NCBI GenBank assembly: GCA_949751835.1
Contig: CATKHK010000153.1
Coordinates: 1-46,184 of the forward strand
Direction: 5' to 3'
DNA length: 46,184 nt
Origin: Blepharisma japonicum
Taxonomy: Eukaryota > Ciliophora > Heterotrichea > Heterotrichida > Blepharismidae
Shown here piece after piece: positions 9,386-20,621 of this stretch (positions within the stretch are counted from its first letter, which is position 1; every line of letters begins with the position of its first letter). Position numbers and translations under genes: made by a program. The notes under the pieces were generated by a model. It had not been told where the DNA came from, made no database searches, and saw only the letters and a list, made by a program, of their open reading frames with translations.

Positions 9386-9697
9386 CTAAACCCTCAAATG
9401 TGAAGAGTCGTTCTTATTTTGCAATTTAGGACTCTCTGTTTTATAAGAATAATCTTTTATAATTCCCAAAGTTATTTTACCATAAAAGTTTTTGTCTCTT
9501 TGAAACAAACCTCCTAAAAGTCTGCCATTTATAATCTGGTTAAAAATTGATAAATATAAAATGATGAACTTAATGAACGCTTTCTGAATAGTGAAGTGAA
9601 ATTTCCTCTGATTTTTATCTATATTCTCTGATGAATTCTTCAATCTGTCAATCCACTGATTATTGATGTGAATATATTCTGATTTATTACTAAAATT
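9386..9697 (-). pseudogene. Open frame without a start codon, possible relic
   Basis: About 100 codons are open between a TAA near 9698 and a TAG at 9386, with plausible protein composition (contains QKAFIKFIILYLSIF and GLFQRDKNFYGKITLG). There is no ATG near its beginning. It lies just after the stop of the C2HC gene on the same strand, but no 15-16 nt intron joins them. It could be a decayed gene piece or chance. Confidence 0.25.
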
Positions 9698-9718
9698 TAA
9701 TATTTATAACTAAATGAA

Positions 9719-10948
9719 TTACATCCTAATGCTTCCACACATCATACAATACCGAGCTCTCAGCGGCACATTTGCATCGCAATGCTGGCATATCGCAGTC
9801 ATCTCTTTTAATCTCTGCGTAGATTGTGACCGATTGCTTGACAAATGCGTATGAGAAGAATGGCGGCTTAAGTCTCTTGATCCTGGGTAATATTCTGGTT
9901 TTTCCAGCGTCTTTATTGTTCTGCTTGGCTTCAATTCTTTTTCTTTATATGTAAGTCCTCTCTGTTTGGTTGTTTTTGCCTTAGGTGTAAAAATTTTTTG
10001 GCTGGTATCATTCCCATCAAGATAGGACAATTTTGTAATAACTGCATCATTTTCGATTAAAGGGAACAAATGGCCTTGGTCAAATCTTTTTATTCTATAT
10101 GAGGTGTGGATATTTGGGGTATATAAGATATCTTGGTTGTTTACAGCACTTATAGACTCGACATCGAGGGTTTCGTTAAGGACGATCCGAGGCTCTGAGC
10201 TTTCAATCACAAAGGATCGGTTTTTGGCGCCTAGGCTTTTAGTCCTTATTGTCAATTCTTTGTCTTTTTTTATGCTAGGAAACCGGTTTTTTCTTAATAC
10301 AGTTGGAGGCGGCTTAGGTTTATTTATGATATCTTTGCATTTTTCTATATGTTTTTCTGCTTGGATAGGGCCGAATTTCCTACTGCAGTGTGGACATGTG
10401 ATGTAGTTTTCATATGTTGAGTCGCTTTCTGATGAAATTTGCAGGTTTTTCAGCAATTCTAAATGCTGTTTTTGCCATTTTGAGTTGGGATATTGAAGTT
10501 TTAAAGAATATCTGCTAACTGAATGTGACCTTTCTGTAAATTCATACACATTTGGAAGCCTCTGCTTAGTCATATTAAATAGCGGTCTTTTTCTCGAAGC
10601 CATTTCACAAGCCTGCTGGTGTTTTTCAATCCTCTCAGCCATAAACTTTCTTTTGCAATATTTACATGTATGTCTTAAATCGTCTCCACTTTCTTCAATA
10701 ATGATATTTAATGAGTCTTTATTCCTTTCTTCACATAATTGTGAATGAATAAGCAAAGAAGAGACTATAACCGTTTGGTGGCATCGAGAGCATTTTACTT
10801 CACTTGGGGTATATAATTGTGGACCTTCAGGGTGGTGTTTTCTCAAGTGAAAAAGAATGGTTGAAGAGCTGAATTCTCGTTGGCTGTATAAAAAATACCA
10901 TTGCTCGCATTTTACACTGATGGGACGGGAGGTATCGCAAAAATCCAT
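9719..10948 (-). CDS. C2HC zinc-finger protein (ZC2HC1-like) with terminal zinc ribbon
   Basis: 409 residues, one exon. There are three CxxC...H...C fingers: CSRCHQTV...HSQLC near 53-72, CKYCKRKFMAERIEKHQQAC near 95-114, and CPHCSRKFGPIQAEKHIEKC near 185-204. The last two have the CxxCxRxF...KHxxxC form of the ZC2HC1/FAM164 family. The extreme C-terminus has CQHCD...YCMMCG, a short zinc-ribbon-like pair. The middle is basic and Ser/Thr-rich. In other protists such proteins are often linked to cilia or microtubules, but the role here is unknown. An N-terminal C...C...H...H set (residues 14-40) may be a further finger. Confidence 0.75.
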   Translation of the reverse strand: MDFCDTSRPISVKCEQWYFLYSQREFSSSTILFHLRKHHPEGPQLYTPSEVKCSRCHQTVIVSSLLIHSQLCEERNKDSLNIIIEESGDDLRHTCKYCKRKFMAERIEKHQQACEMASRKRPLFNMTKQRLPNVYEFTERSHSVSRYSLKLQYPNSKWQKQHLELLKNLQISSESDSTYENYITCPHCSRKFGPIQAEKHIEKCKDIINKPKPPPTVLRKNRFPSIKKDKELTIRTKSLGAKNRSFVIESSEPRIVLNETLDVESISAVNNQDILYTPNIHTSYRIKRFDQGHLFPLIENDAVITKLSYLDGNDTSQKIFTPKAKTTKQRGLTYKEKELKPSRTIKTLEKPEYYPGSRDLSRHSSHTHLSSNRSQSTQRLKEMTAICQHCDANVPLRARYCMMCGSIRM

Positions 10949-11196
10949 AAAAATTGAAATATAGTAAAATTGGGTTAAATTTTATAAGAAAAAGAGAAAT
11001 GAAGAATTTTCGTTGAAAATGATGTAGGGCTCAGAGGATTTTGTTTTGGAATCTTCCAAATTAGTTAGGCATATGGGCCTGATCTATATTGATATAGCAT
11101 GTGGATACTAAAAATGACAGGTGCTATAGAATGATGGAAGAAAAAATAAGTGTTTTTGCGTTAAATTATGGTAATTATTTGTATGGCTTTTTTTAA

Positions 11197-11937
11197 TTAT
11201 ACAATAGGCGATTTTGACCTTCCAAAAATACGGTTTAATAGGTTGTCTTTACAAGGGTTCCAAAAATGCTCGGTTTTTGTAATTCACTGCTTCTTATTGC
11301 TTTGTGGCATACTGAAAATTGTATCTATCTGCGGGGACAGGCACCTTAATCTTTCATAAATGTCACTGTCAAACTTTCCTTTTACTTTTTGGCTTTGTCC
11401 TGCGTATTCTCTGTGACAAGTTTTTGACCTTTTATGATGTTCCTTTCCATCTAGAATTTCGCTTTGAGTTCATATTTTCTGATGGCAAATTGGTCTGGTC
11501 CTGCTGTTATCCCTTGAAATAGGCTCTTTTAGGACTTTTAAGTCAATTTTTGCTGAGTGAGGGACCGCAAGTTTTCTGTGAACAACATTGACTGTTTTTT
11601 TGGCCCTTTGAGGGGTGTTAATTATTCCGGATTCTAGATCTGCATATATATGAATCGGTTGAGGTAAAGTAGAAATTTCCTCTGGATTGGACTCTATTAA
11701 AAGTGTCGGTAAATTTACTGTGAAAGTTTTCTTTTTCTTATGAGATGATTTCTCTACTAGTGATGGAGAATTACTTATTATTTTTTTGCAAATTCCTGGA
11801 GGTTTTGCGTCAAAACTTAACGAATTATGAGAAGAAAATGCACTGGTTGTGGATGATATAGATTTGTGTTTTGGAAAGAGCTGATTGCATTGGGAAAATA
11901 GGTTTTCTTTGGATAGGATTATGTCTGAAGATTTCAT
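11197..11937 (-). CDS. Unknown Ser/Lys-rich protein
   Basis: 246 residues if the UGA at 11470-11472 and a second one downstream are read as Trp; the reading stops at TAA 11197. It is hydrophilic and basic with no signal peptide, membrane segment or recognised domain. A short conserved-looking C-terminal part contains YERLRCLSPQID and the end IFGRSKSPIV. The gene lies upstream of the C2HC gene on the same strand with about 250 bp between them. Composition suggests a disordered cytosolic or cytoskeletal protein; function not assigned. Confidence 0.6.
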
Positions 11938-12593
11938 GCCGTTATCGAGGATGGACTTTTAATTTATTAAAAATGGGAATTAGATAAAGAAATTGGTGGA
12001 AAATACAAATAAGCAATAATGATATTTATTTTTTATTAATTATAAGAAAATTCTCGAATGATGCACAATATTTGATTTATGAGCTTACTGAAAAATCATA
12101 TTAAAATTAGATAATTTTACAACAGTTGGAAAGTATAATAAGCTCTATTCAAGGATTTTTCAATTCATTTCTCATTATGCATAAGTTTCAAAAATATTAG
12201 GTATCACAAACAAATATGAATTCATTGTTTTGAGCTAATAAAAATTTGCCAATGAAATATAATTTCTCCAGCAATGCCCAGCAAAAACTTAAAATTGATT
12301 AACCGTATATTTTTTTAACCTCAAACCATTTTTACAATTCCTTTCCCATAAGCTCTATCATTATTATAAATATCACTATTTAATGATTTTTTCTTTATTT
12401 AATCATTCAAAAAATGCATAAAGATTTTTAAATTCGAATATTTTAATTATTTTCACTATGAAAATTCAAAATAGCATAGTTTTTCTACTAAAGCAGCCTA
12501 AAAATCTCACTTGTTTAAATTACTTCATAAATTAAAACGGCTTGCATATTTTATAATCCATTTATAATATTTATTACTATAAAACATAATATA
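11938..12593. other. AT-rich intergenic region, divergent promoters
   Basis: It separates a minus-strand gene (start 11937) from the Myb gene (start 12594). It is over 650 bp, unusually long for the core of this window. I see no coding relic, repeat or RNA gene in it. Longer upstream space fits a regulated gene such as the Myb factor, but that is only inference. Confidence 0.4.
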
Positions 12594-13667
12594 ATGCAGC
12601 ACAGAAAAGCAAAAATTTGGGACGATAAAGTAACAGCCACATAGGATGATGACTCTATTAAAACTCTTGTTGAAGAATTCGGAGACAAGAACTGGATAAT
12701 AATCTCACAAAAACTTGAAGAGCGTTACAACGTCAAAGAAAGGTAAGAACTATCTAGAACCGGCAAACAATGCAGAGAAAGGTGGCATAACCACATAAAT
12801 CCTAAAATAATTAAAGAAGCCTGGACAAAAGAAGAAGAAAAAACGCTGTTTGAGTATCAGCGAATATATGGGAATAAGTGGTCTGAAATCGCAAGATACC
12901 TCCCAGGCAGATCAGATAATTCAATAAAAAACCAGTTTTACAGTACTGTAAGAAAAAACCTGAGGAGGTATAATAAAAGGAGACCACAAAGCGAAAGAAT
13001 TGTAGGGAACGTTAAGCAAATTTTGCAAAATCCTACTTACTATGCGCTTTTAGCAACAAGCTCAGAAATTTCAAAAGTGAAAGCTTCAAAAAATGAGCTA
13101 ATAAAACCAAAAATTAAGAAAAATACTGAAAATGCTCCTTGTGAAGCAGAAATTTCAAATTCTTCAAAAATACCTGAAAATGTCCAAGATGAAACCCCTA
13201 ACATTTTATGCTCACTTTATGAAGAACCAAAAGAAAAAACTCACATAAATAATGCTCACAAGTACCAAATAGAAGTTACTAAGCCTGAAGAAGTGAAAGC
13301 TGAGCCATCTGTTCCTGTCTACAACTTGGCAGACATTCAAGCTGAATTTTTGTATAAAAAAACGGGTATGTTTAAATTCCCTGAAGATTTTCCAATTTGT
13401 AACTGGGATAGCCCAGACCCATTTGAGGGGGTATTTCTGCGAGGAGATTCGTTAGGAGGACTTCAAGAGCCCTGCCAAGACTTGCAGCATTCAGATTCTT
13501 TACAAAGTTTAAAGAAATATGACTCATCCTCAGGTTGGAAATCTGATGTTAGTATGGACTTTTTAATGCAACTTAGAGCATCTAGTTTAAATTCATACAC
13601 ACTTCCACCGTTTTCTCCGATGGATTCTTTCCAACATATAAACATGACTCCAAGAAACAATAATTAA
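12594..13667 (+). CDS. R2R3 Myb-type DNA-binding protein
   Basis: Three exons (12594-12629, 12645-12742, 12758-13667) split by two 15-nt introns (12630-12644 GTAACA...CATAG; 12743-12757 GTAAGA...TCTAG); 347 residues. Two Myb repeats occupy about residues 5-110. The first has W9, W29 and W52 (GKQCRERWHNHINP is the classic recognition helix end); the second has W-x18/19-W and then Phe in place of the third Trp (RSDNSIKNQFYS). This matches c-Myb/R2R3 proteins, which bind AACNG-type sites in the nucleus. The remainder (about 130-347) is acidic and Ser-rich with no known domain, plausibly a regulatory region. The introns fall within the first repeat, and without removing them the N-terminus is lost. 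Confidence 0.93.
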
Positions 13668-13690
13668 TTATTATTTGTATTCATTTTAAC

Positions 13691-14740
13691 TTAAATATTG
13701 CAAGCATATCCACCTGCTTCATAATAAGAGCTAATAAGTATTGTGTTATTTTTTCTTATCATGCTTCTAGGATTTTTTATTAAAGTTGATAGCTTTTTGT
13801 TGTCTGAATTTGGATCAATTTCTATTATTCCCCCAGGAAGATTTTTGAAAAATTTTATTATTTTTGGAAAAACTGCTAAATAAAGTTTGCTATTTTCTTC
13901 ATCATATTTTATTTTTCCAATAATTTCTTTTGTCTTTATTTTGTTTTTTTCAATAAAATTCCCATGGTCATCTTTTATGAATTTTTTCAAAAAATATGAG
14001 CCGTCATCTTTAGAAGAAAAATAATAATTGTCGTATTGGTCTTTTGCAATGCCAATTACAGAATTAAATATTGTAAAATTCATTGATTGGCAATCAGAAT
14101 AAGAGTGCTTAAAAAAAGTGCATTGATAGAGCTGCATAAATTTATCTGTCAGATGATTAGAATTGACTAAGGAAATATAATTATTTATTGAAATCGGTTG
14201 AGAATCTGCCAAATCTTCGTTAATAAAATATTTTGTGATATAAAGTGTATGATCAGACTCTATTAGAAAATCATTAAAAAATCCATTTATTGAGCTATCA
14301 AAATATATCGAGCCATGATATTTTGCAAATCGAGACTCAATTGTAAATATTTCAATTCTTGCTTCCATTTTATTGGCGTTGTAATTCAAAACATAAAGTT
14401 GATCAGGTTTAACTAAATATAGAGCAGAAGGATGAAAAGATATTTCTTGAGGAAAATTTTCAAGCTGAATTTCTTCTAAGTCAACATTTTCTGATTCCAA
14501 ATGTTTTATTAGTGCAAGATGCCCAGTACTTTGAGAATTTTCCTGATTAAATAAGCTGAAATTATCTTCAGCTACAATAATATCTTGTTGGTATGATGCA
14601 AAATCAATAAATCAATTATCAGATTTAACTCGTCTGCAATTATCAGGATTTTCTTCATTTGTTTCAATAGCTGAAGCATTTGGCTTGTTGAAAATAATTA
14701 TAAAAATTGAAAATAAAAGTAATGAGAGTATGTTGGCCAT
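13691..14740 (-). CDS. Secreted beta-propeller-like protein (SMP-30/yellow-like)
   Basis: 349 residues in one exon, with UGA=Trp at residue 43. The ATG at 14738-14740 gives a strong signal peptide (MANILSLLLFSIFIIIFNKP). The rest alternates short hydrophobic strands with NDFLIESD, SVIGIAKDQYDNYYFSS, GKIKYDEENSKLYLAVF and RSMIRKNNTILISS, the pattern of six-bladed SMP-30/strictosidine-synthase/yellow propellers. No membrane anchor. An extracellular or vacuolar role is inferred; substrate or partner unknown. It converges with the Myb gene (23 bp between stops). Confidence 0.6.
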
Positions 14741-14869
14741 TTTTATTAAGGATTTTAATGGATATCAGATTATTAATCAATTAACTAATGATAAATTTGC
14801 TTATATATCTATTAAAACAATACATTATTTAAATTTATCGATTTTTATTTAATTATTTAAGATTTTGTT

Positions 14870-15976
14870 TTAATTTGCTTTTCTGACGGTCAGTACATTA
14901 ATCCCCAAGTGTTCTGCAATTTCACAAGAAATCGAGTACAAGTAAAAGAACAAATACAACGTCATAGCCCCACAAAGTCCAGCCGCAATCCAAAAGTTTA
15001 CAATTTCATAATAATAGCTTGCAATTGCAAACAAAAAGAAAAGTGTTGTATCAAGCCTGAAAATCTTAAATTCTACGTTGCAAGTGACCGAAATAATCAA
15101 TCTGCAGTTTAATAATCCTCCCAATGCGCATCCAGCAATTAAAAATAAAAGCGCATAACTCTTATAAGCTTCACTGAAGTAAAGAATGTATATTCCGCAA
15201 TAAACCTGCATTGGAGGAATTAATAGTAGAAATGATTTTAATGTATTAGTTTTGTAATAGACTGAAGAAGTAAAGCTTGGAAGTCCGATGATAAAGAATC
15301 TATATGAAATTTACAATATGATCAAAACACTCACATAGAGAGTATTCAAAGGGATTGTTGAAAATATTTTGTTATCCCAAAATTCAGTTCCTGAAAAATA
15401 GCTAATCAGCATAATTCCCATTGATAAAAAATTAAACTCATCAGCTCCTAAGCCTCCTACCTGGAGTTTCATTATTCCGCAGTAATACTCTTCCCAAAAA
15501 GTAAAAAAGCAAGGTACTTGCATAAAAACCAAAAGGGTTGGTATCATTATTGTGTCATGAAAATTCAATGCCTGCACCAACAATAAGCCAATTGAAAGAG
15601 CATTTACGCTGGCATCTAATCCGTGATCCAACAACTGGCCAAGTGGCGAGCTGAGCCCAAGTCTTCTGGCTTGTTTCCCATCAAGATTATCTAATAAGCT
15701 GTAAATAAAAATCCCGATAGCTCCAATCAGCATTGTATCTGGAGGTACAGTCACACTAAACAACAAATCATTATGCCCAGTAGCATAGGCACATGCGAAC
15801 AAAATGGAAACTGTGGATAAAATTGTTATAAGATTAGGGGCAAGCCAATCTGGCAGAAAGCCTAAACAAGGAGTTCATAAAGCTTTATTGAGAAAGTTCA
15901 TAAAAGCTGAGTACTCAGAACTGCTGTATTTGTGCTTGCTCAGATTTTCGACTGCTTCTGTAGTTAAATAACCCAT
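14870..15976 (-). CDS. CDP-alcohol phosphotransferase (ethanolamine/choline phosphotransferase)
   Basis: Exons 15315-15976 and 14870-15299 with a 15-nt intron (15300-15314, GTAAAT...TATAG); 363 residues; one UGA=Trp in the N-terminal KALWTPC. The full catalytic motif D(x2)DG(x2)AR(x8)G(x3)D(x3)D is present at D96, D99-G100, A103-R104, G113, D117 and D121. About 7-10 hydrophobic segments follow, as in CEPT1/EPT1 (usual length 380-420). It would transfer phosphoethanolamine or phosphocholine from the CDP-alcohol to diacylglycerol in the ER or Golgi, the last step of the Kennedy pathway. Which head group it uses cannot be told from the sequence. Confidence 0.92.
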
Positions 15977-16249
15977 GGCTTATTATTGATTATAAAGGTT
16001 CTGATCCCATTAATTTTAGTAATACAATATGATGTCATTATATGGAGGTTTAGATAGGGATTTTTTCAACGTAAAGGAATTTATGCTGATAAACTTATAA
16101 TTTGGTATATATTAAGCTATTGAGTTTAGTAACTTTTAATGAATTTTAATTGCTTATTTACCAGTATTACTCAAGAGGGAAAATTTAACTAAAAATCATT
16201 AAATATATGGAAAAATAAATCATCTTACTAAAGCATTTATTTTATACAT

Positions 16250-16393
16250 ATGAGTTACGAATATTTATTAGAATCTATAAGAGACTTAAAAGCAATCGCT
16301 CCTGTCAAAATTAATATAAACACTTTCAATAGTATCTGCAATATTATAATCCATACTTTTTGTGATAATGCTTTCTTAAAATTGTCATTATAA
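16250..16393 (+). CDS. Possible 47-residue small protein upstream of epsilon-tubulin
   Basis: ATG to TAA, 47 residues, beginning MSYEYLLESIRDLKAIAPVK. It ends 26 bp before the epsilon-tubulin ATG on the same strand. Composition is protein-like (amphipathic helices). It may be a real micro-gene, an upstream ORF in the tubulin leader, or chance. The rest of the 15977-16419 gap shows nothing. Confidence 0.35.
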   Translation: MSYEYLLESIRDLKAIAPVKININTFNSICNIIIHTFCDNAFLKLSL

Positions 16394-16419
16394 AAATCTT
16401 CTAAATTTTAAATTAAAAA

Positions 16420-17808
16420 ATGCCTCGAGAACTCATTACCGTACAAGTCGGGCAATGTGGCAACCAAATGGCATGGCGATTTTGGGATCTTGCCCTCCGT
16501 GAGCACGCTCAATACAACAAATCCGGAATTTTCGACGAACCTATGTCAAGTTTCTTCCGAAATGTGGATCCCCAATACTCAAACCCTCAAAATATCCCTG
16601 TAGGTCAGCCTATAAACACTTTGAAAGCCAGATCTGTTGTAATTGATATGGAAGAAGGCGTTTTAAACCAACTTCTCCGCAGTGATCTTGGAGAGCTATT
16701 TGACAGTCGTCAATTTATAATGGATGTCTCAGGAGCGGGAAATAACTGGGCTCATGGGTTTTACGAATACGGTTCAAAGTACGAAAATATTATTATTGAT
16801 CAAGTGAGGCGTGTTGCAGAGCAATGTGACAGCTTGCAGAGCTTTTTTTTGATGCATAGTATGGGTGGAGGCACTGGAAGTGGAGTTGGGACAAGGACTT
16901 TGGGGATTTTGGCTGATAATTTTCCTGAAATATTTAGGTTCTCGACTGTAGTTTACCCTGAAAATGATGTGGTGACTGGGCCTTATAATGCAGTTTTAGC
17001 TATGAATGAGCTGACTGAGCATGCTGATTGTGTGCTACCGGTTGATAATCAAGCATTAATGGATATTTTATATAACATTGAACAATCTAAAAGGAAAGAA
17101 AAAGGGGTAAAAACAGAAATTACGGATTTAGGAGAATCAAAAGTACAGTCTTTTACAAAAATGAATAATATAATTGCCCATATGCTGAATAATTTAACGT
17201 GCTCTATGAGATTTGAAGGGATGCTTAACGTCGATCTTAATGAAATTACTATGAACTTGGTGCCATTTCCAAAAATGCAGTATTTAATATCAAGTATTTC
17301 ACCACTGTACTCTATTTTAGATGTAAAAATGGAGCCAAGGAGGCTTGATCAAATTTTTTCTGATGTAATTGATAGAGACTTTCAGTTATTAAAAGTCGAC
17401 CCAAGACATTCAACTTATTTAGCTTGTGGACTCATCCTGAGAGGAGATGCCAAAATAGCAGATATTCATAGAAATGTAAACAGAATTAAACCTGACATGA
17501 AAATGATAAACTGAAACCAGGAAGGCTTTAAAATCGGCCTCTGCAATGAGCCTCCTGTGGGGATGCCTTACTCTTTACTATGCTTATCCAATAATTCAGC
17601 CATAAAAAATCAATTCGGCGCTTTAAAACAGAAATTTTTAAAATTATATAAAAGGAAAGCTAATGTCCACCATTATACAAATTTTATGGAAGCATCACAC
17701 TTTGATGAAGCCTTAAGGAGTTTAGACGACTTAATAGGCCGTTATAATGAAATTGATATCCCCAAAGAAGAAGTCCCAATTAACAGAATAAGACCTCTTG
17801 TAGCTTAA
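16420..17808 (+). CDS. TUBE1: Epsilon-tubulin
   Basis: 462 residues; UGA at 17512-17514 is the Trp of the family-typical MINWNQEGFK segment. The N-terminal VQVGQCGNQ, the tubulin signature GGGTGSG (near 150) and the MNNI and DLNEITMNLVPFP segments are intact. Epsilon-specific features are ALREHAQYN, SSFFRNVD and VVIDMEEGVL. Epsilon-tubulin is needed for triplet microtubules and stability of basal bodies and centrioles, which fits a densely ciliated cell. No intron. It converges with the SAM-cyclin gene with 10 bp between the stop codons, so the two 3' ends must overlap as transcripts. Confidence 0.97.
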
Positions 17809-17818
17809 TAAAGATTAA

Positions 17819-19528
17819 TTAAAGAGTTTTAAAGAGAGACTCACTGTGTTTTTCCCTCAATAAAGCTTCAGCGTGGCCAGCATTTTTTTGAAGCCTTCTT
17901 ACAGTGTCTACGTCTAAAGGCTTTAATGGGAAGCTTCTTTTGTCTCTTTCTGAGTAAGTTCTTAACACAAAATAATATTTGGCGTATTCGCTGTTTTTTA
18001 TGCCAACGTTGTAGTCAATTAAACTTAAAAACGTCATTTCCATTGCATTTAGTTCTTTTAGGGTTATTATGCTAAATACTTGTGCAAAATGAACGTTTTC
18101 ATAGGATTCATCATCCCAAATTTTGCTTGCTAAAATCAAGCAAAATAATAATAATTTTTTTCAATTCATTTCAGTTATATAAATCCCTGTCTTTTCAATC
18201 AATCTTTCCATATATATCAAACATATAATCGAACACTCTTTTTCCATCTTACTCCTTACAATCACATTTCTCGAAAAATTATAAACCTCATTTTCTATTG
18301 GTTCTACTCCAGGATATGCATTATGGTCATCAAAATTTTCTTTAAAAATTTCTTGGATACTCTTAGGAACAGCTACTTCGCCTGCATCTTTAAATGGGGA
18401 ATTTTCATTGCTTTCTTCAGCGATTTCTTGTAAATCTGAATATCTCACTACTGAATCTTGGCTATAATCTAATGATGATCCTATAGAAGAGCTGAAATTT
18501 GAAGAAATTATAGAGTTTTTTGATCTCAAAGATTCAGGTATGTTACTGCTATCGTCAAAAAAATCAGGCAAAGATGCTAAGGATATTTTTAAACTAGGCT
18601 CTTGCACACGATTTTTTTCGACCTCCATCCCATGCTTTACTAATTTTACTACCGCTTTACTAAGCGATCTACACATTTCTTCTATATCTATATGATGAAG
18701 AGTTGACCTAATCTTCGCCGAATCATATGAAACCCCCACTTCGTCATTCCTTTTTTCTATTTCTGGAAGTGGCGCAAACGGATCAAAAGATTTTACAGCT
18801 GGTTTTGGGCTCTCTTTTTGCTTTTTTTCTAATTCTAGCTTTAATTCTTCAATTCTCGACTGAGCCATCTCCAGCTCTTTTTGCAGCTTCATTTTTTCTT
18901 CATCAGTCGAGCTTGGCTCAGTTGTGTCACTTCCAATTGATTTTTCTCTGCTGACCATATTTAACGCATCGTCCCTATAAAGTTCTGAGCCACTCTGCAA
19001 GTCAAGATTTTTGAATTTTTCTAGAATATGATTATATCGAGACGCATCCTCAGGGGCTGAATGCTTGGGAGATACCTTAGGGTGGGCCCCAGAAGACGGT
19101 CTCCTTGTTCTTTCCTTGCTTTGTGAACTTAAAGAGTTGCTTCTTCTTGTATTTGGTTCTGGCCGTGGCTGCAGCTGCCTTAATAATTCAAATAAACTTT
19201 CAAATTTCGATTTATGTCCTGGCATTATATGTAGGTGATTATACAAGTTTTCTTTTTCTTCAGGTTTTAAACTTGCTAAAGCTGAAATATTGTGCTCGTA
19301 GCCCATTTCACAGAGTTTTTTAAAGTACTGCTGAAGATGGAAACTTTTAAGGATGCGATTTAATGAAGAATCAAGCTCGCTTTCTTCTTGAGATGAAGAT
19401 GAATTCAGATGAGGATCATTAGTTATCGCGGAATTTGGGTACCGGATGGTAGGTCTTGCGGTTTTGACTTTATTGTTGTGGATCTTTTTTTGTAAGTCAA
19501 TCTCCCATTTTTGCATATTGTTTTTCAT
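17819..19528 (-). CDS. SAM domain-cyclin Y fusion protein
   Basis: 569 residues in one exon; the UGA at 18158-18160 is the Trp of the cyclin Y NWKK segment, so the cyclin half is not a separate gene. Residues about 55-118 form a SAM-like domain (ILKSFHLQQYFKKLCEMGY, then LASLKPEEKENL, ending in FESLFELLRQL). About 208-242 is a coiled coil. About 395-545 is a cyclin-box fold closest to cyclin Y: ECSIICLIYMERL, LASKIWDDESYENVHFAQVF, MEMTFLSLIDYNV and YAKYYFVLR. Cyclin Y proteins activate membrane-tethered CDK14/16-type kinases. Here the usual N-terminal myristoylation signal is absent and the SAM domain could supply targeting instead (inference). The middle part is Ser-rich and disordered. Confidence 0.88.
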
Positions 19529-19574
19529 TATTATCAGTTTCCTGAAAGAGTTGAGTTGATAAATAGTGAATTAT

Positions 19575-20591
19575 ATGAAAAATTACCATTGAAGACACCA
19601 GAATAAAAATTCAATTTTGATTTCTCCTTTTAAACCTTATAGATTTCAAACTCCATCTTCTATAAGCCAACATACTCGTTTAAAATCTTTGCCATCAATT
19701 ACTAAAACCCATAGAAGCACACACAGAACTCCATCCCCTATGATTAAATCAAGTATTTTGGCTTCTCCAAATTATAAAGAAGATAATAAGGCAAAATCCT
19801 TTGAAAATTCTCCAACAACTAAAGAATATTCAATTTCAACGAATATAAATGACTATCGACTGGCAGCACCTAGGAATATTTTGATTTCTTATAAGAAAGA
19901 AACATATCGTACTGTTAATCTGCCGAATTATGAAAATAAAGAATCTGTAAGCTCTTTTAGGAGGATAATAAGATCTATGGCAAAGCCCAAAAAAAGGTAT
20001 CATGAGTGCTTGAAATTAAGCATCAGGCATTTTAAAGCTTTAAAACTTACTAATAAAGAAATACCACTCTTGCCGAAACTTATAGGAAATGAACCTTTTG
20101 GTAGGAAAAATTCAATAGAATTTATGAAAGAATGCAAAGAAGGAAACTTAAATGCAGTTTTAGCCCATTTACATAACGATAAATGGCTTGCTCATGTTTT
20201 TGATGCGATGAAAATGACTGCTCTGCATTGAGCAGCGATTAGAGACCACTCTTTGATAATAGAAGCCTTGATGTCACACAATGCATTTGTAGATGTTCTA
20301 GACATGGTATTATTTAAATAGACACATAGAACTCCTTTATATTTAGCTAGCCGTATGGGGAATTATAACGCTGTTAAAAAGCTATTAAGCCACAGAGCAG
20401 ATCCTTTTATTAAAAGTAACTCTAAAAAGATGCCTGTTGATGTCGCTAAAAATCAGTCAATTTCACTGCTTATTTCTAAAGCTATGCTATTTCATGTAGA
20501 TTTGAAAAAAATCCCAAGAAATCTCCAAGAATTGGAATGGGCAAGGTGGGGGAATTCATTTTTCAAAGAAGATCTCTCTATTAAGCATTAA
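19575..20591 (+). CDS. Ankyrin-repeat protein
   Basis: Exons 19575-20306 and 20322-20591 with a 15-nt intron (20307-20321, GTATTA...AATAG); 333 residues; UGA=Trp at codon 6 and within the first ankyrin repeat (ALHWAA, where most repeats have ALHxAA). The start is the first in-frame ATG after the divergent cyclin gene, leaving 46 bp between the two starts. An ATG at about 19740 is an alternative. Residues 1-170 are basic and Ser/Thr/Pro-rich. About 185-295 holds roughly three ankyrin repeats (HWAAIRDHSLIIEAL, HRTPLYLASRMGNYNAVKKL, then ADPFIKSNSKKMPVDVA). Protein-binding scaffold; partner unknown. Confidence 0.85.
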
Positions 20592-20621
20592 TTTTATATT
20601 ATCAAATTAGTTACTATTTAA

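Noticed and set aside
9719-9751. Intron just before the C2HC stop linking to the 9386-9697 frame
   Set aside because: Possible GT...AG lengths are 13 or 33 nt, not 15-16, and the longer one leads straight into a stop.
11168-11522. Plus-strand frames rich in Phe/Leu/Cys
   Set aside because: These are antisense shadows of the minus-strand gene 11197-11937 after UGA readthrough.
17819-18139. Stand-alone short cyclin
   Set aside because: The UGA at 18158-18160 is the conserved Trp of the cyclin Y NWK motif; the frame is continuous with 19528.
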